This document shows, one piece after another, positions 1-8,834 of a stretch of DNA of 64,000 bases. Under the pieces are notes generated by a model. It had not been told where the DNA came from. It made no database searches and saw nothing but the letters and a program-made list of their open reading frames with translations. This DNA comes from Candidatus Tenderia electrophaga (GTDB taxonomy: Bacteria > Pseudomonadota > Gammaproteobacteria > Tenderiales > Tenderiaceae): positions 3,233,181 through 3,297,180 of the forward strand of contig CP013099.1 in assembly GCA_001447805.1 (NCBI GenBank), read 5' to 3'. Every line of letters starts with the position of its first letter. Position 1 is the first letter of the stretch. The position numbers were made by a program, and so were the translations under genes.

Positions 1-2
1 AT

Positions 3-2186
3 CCTGCCACGGTGCAGTTCATGCGCGAACGGCTACGTGCCGGCGAGGGCTTCCGCACCGAGATCATCAACTACGGCAAACAGGGCGAGAAATACTGGCT
101 CGCCTTGGAAGTGCAGCCGGTGCGCGACAACAGCGGGCGGATCATCAACTTTATCGCCATCGAACGGGATATCACCCAGCGCAAACGCGCCACTGAGGAA
201 TTGCGCCGCGTCAACTACACCCTCGATAACACCCACGATATGATCTTCATGTTCGAGGCCGAAAGCCTGCGTTTTGTCTATCTCAACAAGGGCGCCGTGG
301 CGTCCATGGGCTACAGTCGGGAAGAGCTTTTGCAGATGACGCCCTATCAGATCAAGCCGCACATTCCCGAATCGCGCTTTCGCGAGATGATCGAGCCGCT
401 ATTAAATGGTGAAAAGGACGCGCTTCATTTTGAAACAGTTCATCGCCATAAAAACGGTCACGACTTTGCGGTCGAGGTCTTTTTGCAGTTGGTGCGCGAT
501 GAAGAAAGCGGCGAGGCCCGCTTCGTCGCCATTGTTCGCAATATCAGCGAGCGCAAGCGCGCCGAGCAGGAGATGCGGCAGTACACGGCGTCGTTGGAAA
601 AACTGCATGCCATTACCACCGATCCCAAGCTCGATCTGGATGGCAAGATTCAGGCGCTGTTGGCGCTGGGACGTGAGGTATTTGGTCTACCACTGGCCAT
701 CGTCAGTCATATAGTGGAAGACCGCTATTGTGTCGAATATAGCGCCGGTCCTCCGCAAGCGCCGCCACCCGGCGCCCAGTTTCCGCTGGATGAGACGTAT
801 TGTAGTCATACACTGCATGCCAATCATCCCATCGGCTTTCATCATGTCGGCAATAGTAAAATCAGAAACCATCCCTGTTATCGCCAGTTTGGGTTGGAGT
901 CCTACATCGGTACCCCCCTGTTGGTGGGGCACGAGCGTTACGGCACGCTCAATTTTTCAGGCCCCGAGCGGCGGCCCACGCCCTTTAGCCATTTTCATTA
1001 TTCATTGATACGCCTGTTTGCCCAGTGGGTGGGCAGTCAATTGGAACAACACATCACCACTCAAGCCCTGTATCGGGAGACGGCCCTGCGCCAGGCCATC
1101 CTCGATAGTGCCAATCTGTCCATCATCTCCACCGAGGTGGATGGCACCATTACCAGCTTCAATAAAGGCGCCGAGCGCCTGCTCGGTTATGCCGCCGATG
1201 AAGTCATTGGCAAGATGACCCCGGGGGTCATTCATGACAAGGACGAGATAAGCAGACGGGCCGACGTATTGACGCACGAACTGGGCAGGTCCGTCGCTCC
1301 CGGTTTCGAGGTCTTCGTCGCCAAGGCGAAGCAGGGACAGATCGATGAGCGGGAGTGGACCTATATCCGCAAGGATGGCAGCCGGTTTCCAGTGCTGTTG
1401 TCTATCACCGCCGTGTATGACAGCGACGGCAAAGTCAACGGCTTTCTCGGCATTGCCAGCGACATTACCGAACGCAAGAAGATCGAGCAAATGAAGCGCG
1501 AATTCGTCTCCACTGTGAGTCACGAACTGCGCACGCCGTTGACGTCTATTCGCGGCGCGCTGGGCTTGCTGCTCGGCGGTGCCGCCGGTCCGATGCGCGA
1601 TGAAGGCCGCGCCATGCTTGATGTGGCGCAGCGCAACTCTAAGCGTCTGACGTTATTGATCAATGATCTGCTGGATTTGGAAAAGATTGAATCCGGACGC
1701 CTGGAATTCAATGTTAAGCCGTTGGACCTGGTCGCGTTGGCGCACAGTGCGCTTGAGGCCAACGAGGCTTATGCCCGCCAGCATAACGTCTCACTGCGAC
1801 TGACGTGCGCGCCTGAGCAGGCCATGGTGCAGGGCGATGAAAACCGCCTGTTGCAGGTCTTCGCCAATCTCATCTCCAATGCGGTGAAATATTCGCCTGA
1901 AAGGGAAACGGTGCGATTGACCATCGAGCGCAAGGCGGAGTTCTACCGGGTCGCGGTGATCGACCAGGGCCCGGGCATTCCCGAGGAATTTCGTGCCCGC
2001 ATCTTCGAGCGTTTTGCCCAGGCCGACAGTTCGGACACCCGTGAAAAAGGCGGTACCGGTTTGGGTTTGAGCATCAGTAAAGTCATTGTCGAGCGCCATG
2101 GCGGGCGCATCGGTTTTGACAGCGAAGTCGGTAAGGGTGCCTGCTTCTATTTCGATTTACCCCCGTATCAACATTTTGGATCATAG
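3..2186 (+). CDS. Multi-PAS/GAF sensor histidine kinase (5'-truncated by window edge)
   Basis: The reading frame is open to the left edge, so the N-terminus is missing; the first visible residues are already the end of a PAS domain (motif RDITQRKRA). Counting from the GTG at 12, the order is: end of PAS 1 (1-60), PAS 2 (about 65-185, ending RNISERKRAE), GAF (about 200-352), PAS 3 (about 360-490), HisKA dimerisation domain with the H box FVSTVSHELRTPLTS (phospho-acceptor His504), then HATPase_c with N box (NLISNAVKYSP), DQGPGIP and GGTGLGLSI. No receiver domain and no membrane segment are visible in this part, so it may be cytosolic. No cognate regulator lies within 2 kb downstream. Kinase identity is secure; the signal is unknown. 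Confidence 0.93.
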   Translation, partial: PATVQFMRERLRAGEGFRTEIINYGKQGEKYWLALEVQPVRDNSGRIINFIAIERDITQRKRATEELRRVNYTLDNTHDMIFMFEAESLRFVYLNKGAVASMGYSREELLQMTPYQIKPHIPESRFREMIEPLLNGEKDALHFETVHRHKNGHDFAVEVFLQLVRDEESGEARFVAIVRNISERKRAEQEMRQYTASLEKLHAITTDPKLDLDGKIQALLALGREVFGLPLAIVSHIVEDRYCVEYSAGPPQAPPPGAQFPLDETYCSHTLHANHPIGFHHVGNSKIRNHPCYRQFGLESYIGTPLLVGHERYGTLNFSGPERRPTPFSHFHYSLIRLFAQWVGSQLEQHITTQALYRETALRQAILDSANLSIISTEVDGTITSFNKGAERLLGYAADEVIGKMTPGVIHDKDEISRRADVLTHELGRSVAPGFEVFVAKAKQGQIDEREWTYIRKDGSRFPVLLSITAVYDSDGKVNGFLGIASDITERKKIEQMKREFVSTVSHELRTPLTSIRGALGLLLGGAAGPMRDEGRAMLDVAQRNSKRLTLLINDLLDLEKIESGRLEFNVKPLDLVALAHSALEANEAYARQHNVSLRLTCAPEQAMVQGDENRLLQVFANLISNAVKYSPERETVRLTIERKAEFYRVAVIDQGPGIPEEFRARIFERFAQADSSDTREKGGTGLGLSISKVIVERHGGRIGFDSEVGKGACFYFDLPPYQHFGS

Positions 2187-2381
2187 CCAGCGTATTCCAC
2201 GCCGCACAGCCGGGCCTTGGACTGATGCGCTGGTGTCAAGGTAAGTCATGACTCATGAGGGTTATCACAGACTCAAGCAGCGTTTGGCGCCGCGCCAACC
2301 GGATCTCACCGTATTGCTGAAAGGGTGCCAAACCCCATAACCTGACCGCCGTCATGCGCCGCTGCGATGCGCTGGACGTGC

Positions 2382-5300
2382 TCATCCCGGGTCGGTTTCC
2401 ATCTCCTGGGCCAAGCCGGCCAGAACGGCGTCGACATGGTGGATACCATGGCGGTGATAGCGTTCTGCCAGTGCGTCGACGCTGAACGCCTGGGCGTCGG
2501 CGTGCCCCCGGCTTGCCGCCAGTCGGCCCAGCGTCATAATCAGCTCGGCCCAAGGCAGGGGCTCGGCCGCGGTGTAGTGCCCCAAGGCCTCGGCATAGCG
2601 GCCTGCCTGGTCCCAGTCCTGCTGTTGAATACAGCTGTAGATCGCATTTTCGTAAAAGTGGATGTGATTGTGACCCACGGCGCCGGCCGACAGGATGCGC
2701 TGGGCCTCCGCCAAGGCCCAACGGCGCTTATCCCCATCCGGGGTATAGCGGGCCATCTGGCCCAGAAACCAGGCCCCCATGTAGGCCAGGTCGTCACCGC
2801 TGAGACGCAGGGCCCGTTGGATCAGCCGCAAGGCATGATCCGGACGCCCCTGGGCCGCGGCGATGTCCGCCAGAACACCGAAGCAATCCGCCTCGAAGCG
2901 GCGCGCGCCCAGCTGTTGGGCCAGGGCCAGGCCACGTTCTAGTTGGTCTTGGGCCGCCGCCAGCGCCCCCTGGAAATAGAGCATCATGCCGAGGATCTCG
3001 CGGGCGCTGAGCTCGGCGCGACGATTGCCGATCTGCTGCGCCAGCTCGATACAGCGGCGATTGTCCTCCATACCCTGTTCCAGGCGATTGAGATACATGG
3101 CCGTCAGGCCGCGCATGGAGAGGTTGTTCACCTCGATCTGCTTAAGATCGTGTTGGCGGGCGAGATCGACACAGCGACGGAACAGCTCATGGGCGGTCTG
3201 CATGCGCCCGCGCAGGTAGTGGGCGTCGGCCAAGCCGCTCAGGGCGTGGGCCTCCAACGCCAGTGAGCCGCACTGCCGGGCGCCGTCCAAGGCCTGCTGG
3301 TGGGAGGCCATGCACTCATCCAGGCGTCCCAGGGGGAACAGCACATTGCCGCGTAAATAGGCGATGCGCGCGCGCTCGGCGACGGCGTCCTGGCGGCGGG
3401 TCAAAGCCTCGGCCTGGGCCAGGGTGGTCAAGGCTGCTTGATATTCGTCGTGCAGATGCAGACAGGCGGCCCTGCCCATCAGGGCGCGGCAGCGTTGCAG
3501 GGGGTGCTGGGCGGCGGCCTCGGCGCGCGCAAAGGCGGCGATGGCGGCATCGATATGGCCGGTCTCGCGTGACAGCTCGCCCAGCAGCAGGGCCAGCTCG
3601 AAGCCGTCATCCCCGGTGCGGGACAGCCCGCGCCGTAACAGCTGGCGGGCGTGGGGCAGGCGATACTGGGCCGCCAAGCGCCGGGCCGCCGCCAGCAGGG
3701 CCGCGGCCGCGGCGGGATGATCGGCCCGATCCAGGTGTTCGGCATGCAGGACCGCGTCGCGCTGCGCATACCACTGGGCGGCGCGCTGATGCAGGGCCGC
3801 CGCCTCGCGCCCGAGCATTGAGGTATAGACACTCTCCTGGATCAGGGCATGGTGGAAGATCAGCACCTCGCCCTGGGGTCGCAGCATACCCGCCTGCGCC
3901 AGTGCAGCGCCGTCATAGGCGTCGTCCGCCAGCAGATGGCGCAGCGCGGCCAGGGGGCTGTGCTGACCCAGTACCGCCGCGGCCTGGGCCGCCTGTCTGT
4001 CGCGCGCTGCCAGGCGGTCCAGTTGGGCCTGGACCAGGACCTGAATCGAGTCGGGAAGGCGGGCGTCCGTGTCACCGACCCCTTGCAACAGCTGCAGCAG
4101 GAAGAAGGGATTGCCGGCGGCTCGTTCGATGCAACGCTGGGCCAGGCCCGAGTCGGCTTCCTGGGTCCGGGCCAAGGCCTGCATCTCCTCCGGCGCTAGT
4201 ACGCCCAGGTCCAGGGTGGTCAGGCTGGCCCCCAGCATGGCCCCGCGCCAGGCGGGATCCAAGGGCTCTCCCGCCACCCGTGAGGTCATCGCCAGCAGCA
4301 GCGGCAGACGACTGGCACTTTGCACCAGGGCGGCCAGATGGGACAGGGTGTCGGCATCGGCCCAGTGGATATCCTCCACCAGCAGCAGCAACGGTCGCTG
4401 CGCCGCCGCGGCCTGCAGTAACCGTGTCAGGACAGCCTGCCGGCCCTGCTGGCGCGCCGCGTCCTCCATGGCGGCGAACATGCTCGCCGCGTCCGGCGCC
4501 TGGCCCAACAGGTCGTGCAGCAGGGGGCGTTGACCGGATTCGATGACACCGCGCTTGACCAAGGCCTCCACCTGGCCCTGGGCCAGCCGACCTACCAGGC
4601 CCTGGACCAGGGTCTGTATGACGCTGGGGGCGGAGTCGCCGACGTCCCGGCATTGCATCACCTGGGCCTCGAATCCTTGGGCGCAGGCCCGTTCGACCCA
4701 GGCCTCCATGAGGCGGCTCTTGCCGATACCCGCCGCGCCGCGCACGTAAAATGCCTCGCCGCGTTCGTTGGACCGGCACTCCTGCAGGGCTGCACTCAAC
4801 AGGCGCATCTCCCGCTGGCGCCCGATAAACCCGGGTCTGTGGATGGCCTGGGGATGCAAGGCATGGATCTGCCAGCCTTGGACCGAGGTCAGCGGGCGCG
4901 CCTCCAGCTGTTGGGCATGTTGGCGATAACAGGCCTCGCTGACCAACACTTGACCGCCCGCCGCGGCCCGTGCCAGCCGCTCCGCGCTGCTCAGGGGGCT
5001 GCCCACCACGCCGTATTCCTGGAACTGGGGGCTGCCCAGGTCGCCGGCCAGCAGCTGGCCGCTGGCCAGCCCCAGCTGGGCTGTCAGCCCCTCGCGTCTG
5101 AAGGCCGCGCCCACCGCTCGACGCAGCGCAACGGCGGCCTGCAGGGCCCGCCAGCTGTCATCGTCATGGGTCAGTGGCACCCCGAACAGGACCATCACCA
5201 GATCGTCCAGCCGTTTGACGACGTTGCCGCCGCGCCGGCCTACTTCGGCATCGACCAAGGCGTAATAGCGGCTCAGGTGTCGATGCAGGGCCTCCGCCCC

Positions 5301-6170
5301 GAGGGTCTCCGCCCACGTGGCAAAGCCCTCGAGACGCAGGCACAGTACCGTGGCTTGGCGCAGTTGCGCGCGGGCTGCCGTCGTCGGGGCGGGGGGCGGT
5401 GCCTCGTCCTGGGCGGCATCGCCGGGACGGCGGCGTCGGGCCAGGATCTGTTGCTGTAGTTGTTCGGTCTCGGCCTCGGGGGCGACCCCGAGCTCGCGCT
5501 GCAATAGGCGTCGGCACTGGTCATACTGCTTCAGGGCCGCGGTGAAATGGCCGCGCCGAGCATGAAGCTGCATGATCACGCGATGGGTGGCCTCGCGCAG
5601 GGGGTCCAGGGACAACAGCCTCAAGGCCAGGTCGAGGGCCTGTCCCGGGTGTTCGTCTTCCAGATGGCGCGTCAGTAAACGCTCCATCAGCACCAAGGCC
5701 TGGTGCTGCAGCTGGGCGCGTTCGCTCAACAGCCACTCCTCAAATACCTCGGCGCGTGGATTGAGTCCCTCCAGCAATTCCCCCTGGTACAGGTCCAGCG
5801 CGCGCACCAGGTTCTCGCTGGAGCCCGCCTCCCCCAGGCGCCGAAACTCGTTGACGTCGCAGCTCAGCCGGGCCGCGTCGATCCACAGCTGGTCGTCGAC
5901 GGCACCGATGACGTTGGCGGGCAGGGCCTTGCGCAGCCCGGCCAGGGCCTGGCGCAGGCTTTGGCGCGCCTGTTCATCGCTCCCTTCCCCCCATAGCAGG
6001 GCGGCCAGTTTTTCGCGCGTCTGGGCCTGGCCGGGCTGCAGGGCGAGATAGGCCAGCAGTGCCTTCGCCTTTTTCGCTGCGACGATGCGCTCCGTGCCGG
6101 CGGCGTCGCGCAGCTGGAAGCCACCCAACAGGGTGAGCCTTGCCGCGGGGGAGGTGGGATGCGCGTTCAT
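2382..6170 (-). CDS. SARP/BTAD regulator with degenerate cyclase, AAA ATPase and TPR domains
   Basis: A 1262-residue regulator. Residues about 10-95 form an OmpR-like winged helix and about 97-245 a bacterial transcriptional activation (BTAD) domain, as in SARP/AfsR proteins. Residues about 270-440 resemble a class III nucleotide cyclase, but the first metal Asp is replaced (CLRLEGFA) and the usual GDAVN reads GSPLS, so catalysis is unlikely. Next is an STAND-type ATPase: Walker A GAAGIGKSR with Lys484 and Walker B LLLLVEDIHWAD near 598. The C-terminal third is TPR-like helices. The ATG at 6170 is used because the wHTH begins directly after it. It is divergent from a methyltransferase/MATE pair that it may control (inference). 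Long open frames on the opposite strand are GC-driven shadows. Confidence 0.88.
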   Translation of the reverse strand: MNAHPTSPAARLTLLGGFQLRDAAGTERIVAAKKAKALLAYLALQPGQAQTREKLAALLWGEGSDEQARQSLRQALAGLRKALPANVIGAVDDQLWIDAARLSCDVNEFRRLGEAGSSENLVRALDLYQGELLEGLNPRAEVFEEWLLSERAQLQHQALVLMERLLTRHLEDEHPGQALDLALRLLSLDPLREATHRVIMQLHARRGHFTAALKQYDQCRRLLQRELGVAPEAETEQLQQQILARRRRPGDAAQDEAPPPAPTTAARAQLRQATVLCLRLEGFATWAETLGAEALHRHLSRYYALVDAEVGRRGGNVVKRLDDLVMVLFGVPLTHDDDSWRALQAAVALRRAVGAAFRREGLTAQLGLASGQLLAGDLGSPQFQEYGVVGSPLSSAERLARAAAGGQVLVSEACYRQHAQQLEARPLTSVQGWQIHALHPQAIHRPGFIGRQREMRLLSAALQECRSNERGEAFYVRGAAGIGKSRLMEAWVERACAQGFEAQVMQCRDVGDSAPSVIQTLVQGLVGRLAQGQVEALVKRGVIESGQRPLLHDLLGQAPDAASMFAAMEDAARQQGRQAVLTRLLQAAAAQRPLLLLVEDIHWADADTLSHLAALVQSASRLPLLLAMTSRVAGEPLDPAWRGAMLGASLTTLDLGVLAPEEMQALARTQEADSGLAQRCIERAAGNPFFLLQLLQGVGDTDARLPDSIQVLVQAQLDRLAARDRQAAQAAAVLGQHSPLAALRHLLADDAYDGAALAQAGMLRPQGEVLIFHHALIQESVYTSMLGREAAALHQRAAQWYAQRDAVLHAEHLDRADHPAAAAALLAAARRLAAQYRLPHARQLLRRGLSRTGDDGFELALLLGELSRETGHIDAAIAAFARAEAAAQHPLQRCRALMGRAACLHLHDEYQAALTTLAQAEALTRRQDAVAERARIAYLRGNVLFPLGRLDECMASHQQALDGARQCGSLALEAHALSGLADAHYLRGRMQTAHELFRRCVDLARQHDLKQIEVNNLSMRGLTAMYLNRLEQGMEDNRRCIELAQQIGNRRAELSAREILGMMLYFQGALAAAQDQLERGLALAQQLGARRFEADCFGVLADIAAAQGRPDHALRLIQRALRLSGDDLAYMGAWFLGQMARYTPDGDKRRWALAEAQRILSAGAVGHNHIHFYENAIYSCIQQQDWDQAGRYAEALGHYTAAEPLPWAELIMTLGRLAASRGHADAQAFSVDALAERYHRHGIHHVDAVLAGLAQEMETDPG

Positions 6171-6219
6171 GATCAGCGATTGTGGTCCCGGCGCGGGCAG
6201 GATGCAAAAAAATTATGTT

Positions 6220-6280
6220 TTGACGCACTTTTCACGCCGCGCTTGACGCCGGCTTGACGGCGGCGGGCTAGCTTGATTGG
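6220..6280. promoter_or_regulatory. Candidate SARP operator: repeated TTGACG direct repeats
   Basis: TTGACG occurs at 6220, 6243 and 6254 (spacings 23 and 11), and a related TTGATT at 6273. The unit GCTTGACGSCG is repeated exactly 11 bp apart at 6241 and 6252. SARP proteins are known to bind heptameric direct repeats spaced by one or two helical turns near the -35 region. The location between the SARP gene and the methyltransferase fits this, but the assignment is inference. Confidence 0.4.
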
Positions 6281-6311
6281 GGAAGGGAGAGGTATTTCAT
6301 TTATCGCAACC

Positions 6312-6320
6312 GAGGAGGAG
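6312..6320 (+). promoter_or_regulatory. Strong Shine-Dalgarno that fixes the 6327 start
   Basis: GAGGAGGAG lies 6 nt upstream of the ATG at 6327. It favours this start over the in-frame TTG at 6273, which has no such site. Confidence 0.8.
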
Positions 6321-6326
6321 ATTGCC

Positions 6327-7418
6327 ATGTGTCTGAATCATCAACTTGCCCAGTTTTCCAGCGCCAAGGCCGACGCCTTTGCCGAGCGTCTGGTGGACAG
6401 CCTCAACCAGGGGGCCGTCTGTTTGATGACCTCGATCGGTCACCGCACCGGCCTGTTCGATCGCCTGGCCGAGATCGGTCCCGCCGACAGCGCCCGGCTG
6501 GCCCGCAGCGCCGGGCTTAACGAACGCTATGTGCGCGAATGGCTCAATGCCCTGACTGTCGCCGCTGTGGTGGAGTACGACCCGCACAACGGGGTATATA
6601 CCCTGCCCGCCGAGCACGCGGCCTATTTGACCCGCGCCGCGGCGGCGGACAACATCGCCGTGTTTGCCCAATACATCCCCGTGTTGGCCACGGTGGAGGA
6701 CGCCATTATCGATTGTTTCCATGAGGGGGGCGGTGTGCCCTATGAAAGGTTCGACCGCTTCCATGAGGTGATGGCCGAAGACAGCGGCCAGTCCGTGTTG
6801 TCTTCCCTGTTCGATCATATCCTGCCGCTGGTCCCCGGGCTTAAGGAACGCCTGGCGGCGGGTATCGAGGTCTTGGATCTGGGCTGTGGCCGGGGCCGGG
6901 CCCTGCAGCTATTGGCTCAGCACTATCCGCGCAGTCAGTTCGTCGGTATTGATTTGTCCCAAGAGGCCATCGACTATGCCCGTGCACAGGCTGAGCAGAG
7001 CGGACTGGACAACCTCCATTTCCTGCAACAGGACCTGACCCACTTCGATGAGGATGCGCTGGCCGATCAGTTTGATCTGATCACCACTTTTGATGCCATT
7101 CACGACCAGGCCAAACCCCGGGCGGTGTTGAAAGGGATCCACACGGCACTCAGGGATGACGGTGTCTATTTGATGCAGGACATCCATGGCTCCAGTCGGG
7201 TGGAGAACAATCTCGATCACCCCATCGGGCCCCTGCTTTACACCCTCTCCACCATGCACTGCATGACGGTGTCCTTGGCCCAGGGGGGTGATGGCCTGGG
7301 CACCCTGTGGGGCCGCGAGACGGCCAGCGCACTGCTCCGGGAGGCTGGTTTCCGCGACATCGACATCCACCGGCTGGCGCATGACTTTCAGAACGACTAT
7401 TATATCATCCGCAAGTAG
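6327..7418 (+). CDS. Class I SAM-dependent methyltransferase with N-terminal winged helix
   Basis: 363 residues starting MCLNHQLAQ behind a strong ribosome-binding site. The N-terminal third has the winged-helix fold seen in Rv2258c-like methyltransferases (LARSAGLNERYVREWLNAL). The C-terminal part has the Rossmann SAM motif DLGCGRGRALQLL followed by the acidic GIDLSQEAI. The substrate is unknown. Such proteins modify small molecules or act as regulatory methyltransferases. The gene is divergent from the giant SARP regulator, with repeated elements between, and is followed after 33 bp by a MATE exporter. A regulated modify-and-export pair is a plausible inference, not shown. Confidence 0.85.
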   Translation: MCLNHQLAQFSSAKADAFAERLVDSLNQGAVCLMTSIGHRTGLFDRLAEIGPADSARLARSAGLNERYVREWLNALTVAAVVEYDPHNGVYTLPAEHAAYLTRAAAADNIAVFAQYIPVLATVEDAIIDCFHEGGGVPYERFDRFHEVMAEDSGQSVLSSLFDHILPLVPGLKERLAAGIEVLDLGCGRGRALQLLAQHYPRSQFVGIDLSQEAIDYARAQAEQSGLDNLHFLQQDLTHFDEDALADQFDLITTFDAIHDQAKPRAVLKGIHTALRDDGVYLMQDIHGSSRVENNLDHPIGPLLYTLSTMHCMTVSLAQGGDGLGTLWGRETASALLREAGFRDIDIHRLAHDFQNDYYIIRK

Positions 7419-7451
7419 GCTAAGGGGGCGGCCGCACCGCCCCCTGCTTCC

Positions 7452-8834
7452 ATGCAAGCTCAACGCACACCGTCAGAGACCCTGCCCCTGCTCCGCATCG
7501 CCTGGCCCCTGGTCATGGCGTCCCTGCTCAGTATGGGAATCTCCATCACCGATGTGGTCATGAGCGCTTGGCTGGGCCCGCTGCAACTGGCCGCGGGGGC
7601 GGCCATGAGTGATTTCTATTCCGTGGTCTATTACCTGGCCCTGGGGGTGATTGCCGCCTTGTCGCCCATCATCGGCCAGGCCCTGGGGGCGGGCGATCGG
7701 CGCACCGTGCGCCGTGCCACCCAACAGGCCTTCTGGGTGGTGGCGCTGTTGTGTCTGCCGGGTGTCCTGATCATCGGGCACAGCGCCTGGTTCCTGTCCC
7801 TGTTGCAGGTCAAGGCGGAGATCATCCAGGCCGGTATTCCCTACGCACGCATGATGGCGCTCTATTTCTGTTTCATGTTGCTGGCCATGGTGTGGCACTA
7901 CTTTCTCTCGGCGCATAAGCAGACAGCGGTCATCTTCCGCGCCATGCTCGCCATCCTGCCCCTCAATGCCCTGTGCAATTACCTGTTCATGTATGGCTTC
8001 TGGGGCGTGCCGGCCTTGGGCCTGGCCGGGATAGGGTTCGCCTCGGTGGTCTGCGCCACCACCTTGTTTGCGGCCTTGACTGTCTATGTGCTCAGGCACA
8101 GGCAATATCATCGTTATCGCCTCGACAAGGGCCTGTTGCGCTTCGACGGCACGCAGTTCGCTGCCCTGTTCCGCATCGGCCTGCCCATCGGCATGATCAA
8201 TCTGGCCGAGCTGGGGGTATTTCTGCTCGCCACGGTGATCATGGGGGCCATCAGTGTGGAGGTGCTGGCGGCCCACACCATTGCCATCCGCATGGCCGGG
8301 GTGATCTATGCATTGCCGCTGGGGCTGGCCCAGGCGGCGGCGGTGCGGGTGGCTTGGTCGGTGGGGGCCAAGGATGCCCCGGCCGTGTGGGCGGCGGGGC
8401 GCAGCGCCTGTGCTCTAGCCTTGGGGCTGGGACTGGCGTATCTGATCCTGTTGACGCTGTTCAGCGAGGCCATCGCGGGTCTGTTTCTCCAGGGCCAAGG
8501 GGGCATGGATGAGACGCTGGCCCTGGCCCAGCGTTTTCTCATTTTGCTGGCCCTGGCCCAGCCCTTGGCCTGTCTCGGGACGGTCGCCGGCGGCCTCCTG
8601 CGCGGCTGCAAGGATACCCGCGTCCCCATGGTCATCACCCTGGTCTGTTATTGGGGCTTGGGCTTCGCCACGGCCATGGTGCTGGCCTTCGGCCTGGGCT
8701 ATGGCGGCACCGGCATCTGGATCGGCCTGGCGCTGGGCGACGCCCTGGTGGGGATCATGCTGAGCCTGCGACTGAATCGCTACCGGCGCCAACTCAAGCT
8801 GCCGGATGCCGGCGCGCTGGTCTTGAAGGGCTAA
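7452..8834 (+). CDS. MATE family multidrug/metabolite efflux transporter
   Basis: 460 residues, very hydrophobic throughout with about 12 predicted membrane helices in two related halves, the MATE (NorM/DinF) architecture. It starts MQAQRTPSETLPLLRIAWPL, with the typical MATE opening of a polar stretch leading into helix 1. Family members export cationic drugs or secondary metabolites by Na+ or H+ antiport in the inner membrane. It follows the methyltransferase by 33 bp on the same strand, so co-transcription is likely. Its last 4 bases overlap the end of the convergent glutamate synthase gene. The substrate cannot be read from sequence. Confidence 0.92.
   Translation: MQAQRTPSETLPLLRIAWPLVMASLLSMGISITDVVMSAWLGPLQLAAGAAMSDFYSVVYYLALGVIAALSPIIGQALGAGDRRTVRRATQQAFWVVALLCLPGVLIIGHSAWFLSLLQVKAEIIQAGIPYARMMALYFCFMLLAMVWHYFLSAHKQTAVIFRAMLAILPLNALCNYLFMYGFWGVPALGLAGIGFASVVCATTLFAALTVYVLRHRQYHRYRLDKGLLRFDGTQFAALFRIGLPIGMINLAELGVFLLATVIMGAISVEVLAAHTIAIRMAGVIYALPLGLAQAAAVRVAWSVGAKDAPAVWAAGRSACALALGLGLAYLILLTLFSEAIAGLFLQGQGGMDETLALAQRFLILLALAQPLACLGTVAGGLLRGCKDTRVPMVITLVCYWGLGFATAMVLAFGLGYGGTGIWIGLALGDALVGIMLSLRLNRYRRQLKLPDAGALVLKG

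Noticed and set aside
3263-4546. Long plus-strand open frame opposite the SARP gene
   Set aside because: Composition is dominated by Pro, Arg, Gly and Ala with no domain pattern; it is the usual antisense shadow of a GC-rich gene.
4600-5350. An active adenylate cyclase within the SARP protein
   Set aside because: Key metal and transition-state residues are replaced, so catalytic activity is not supported.
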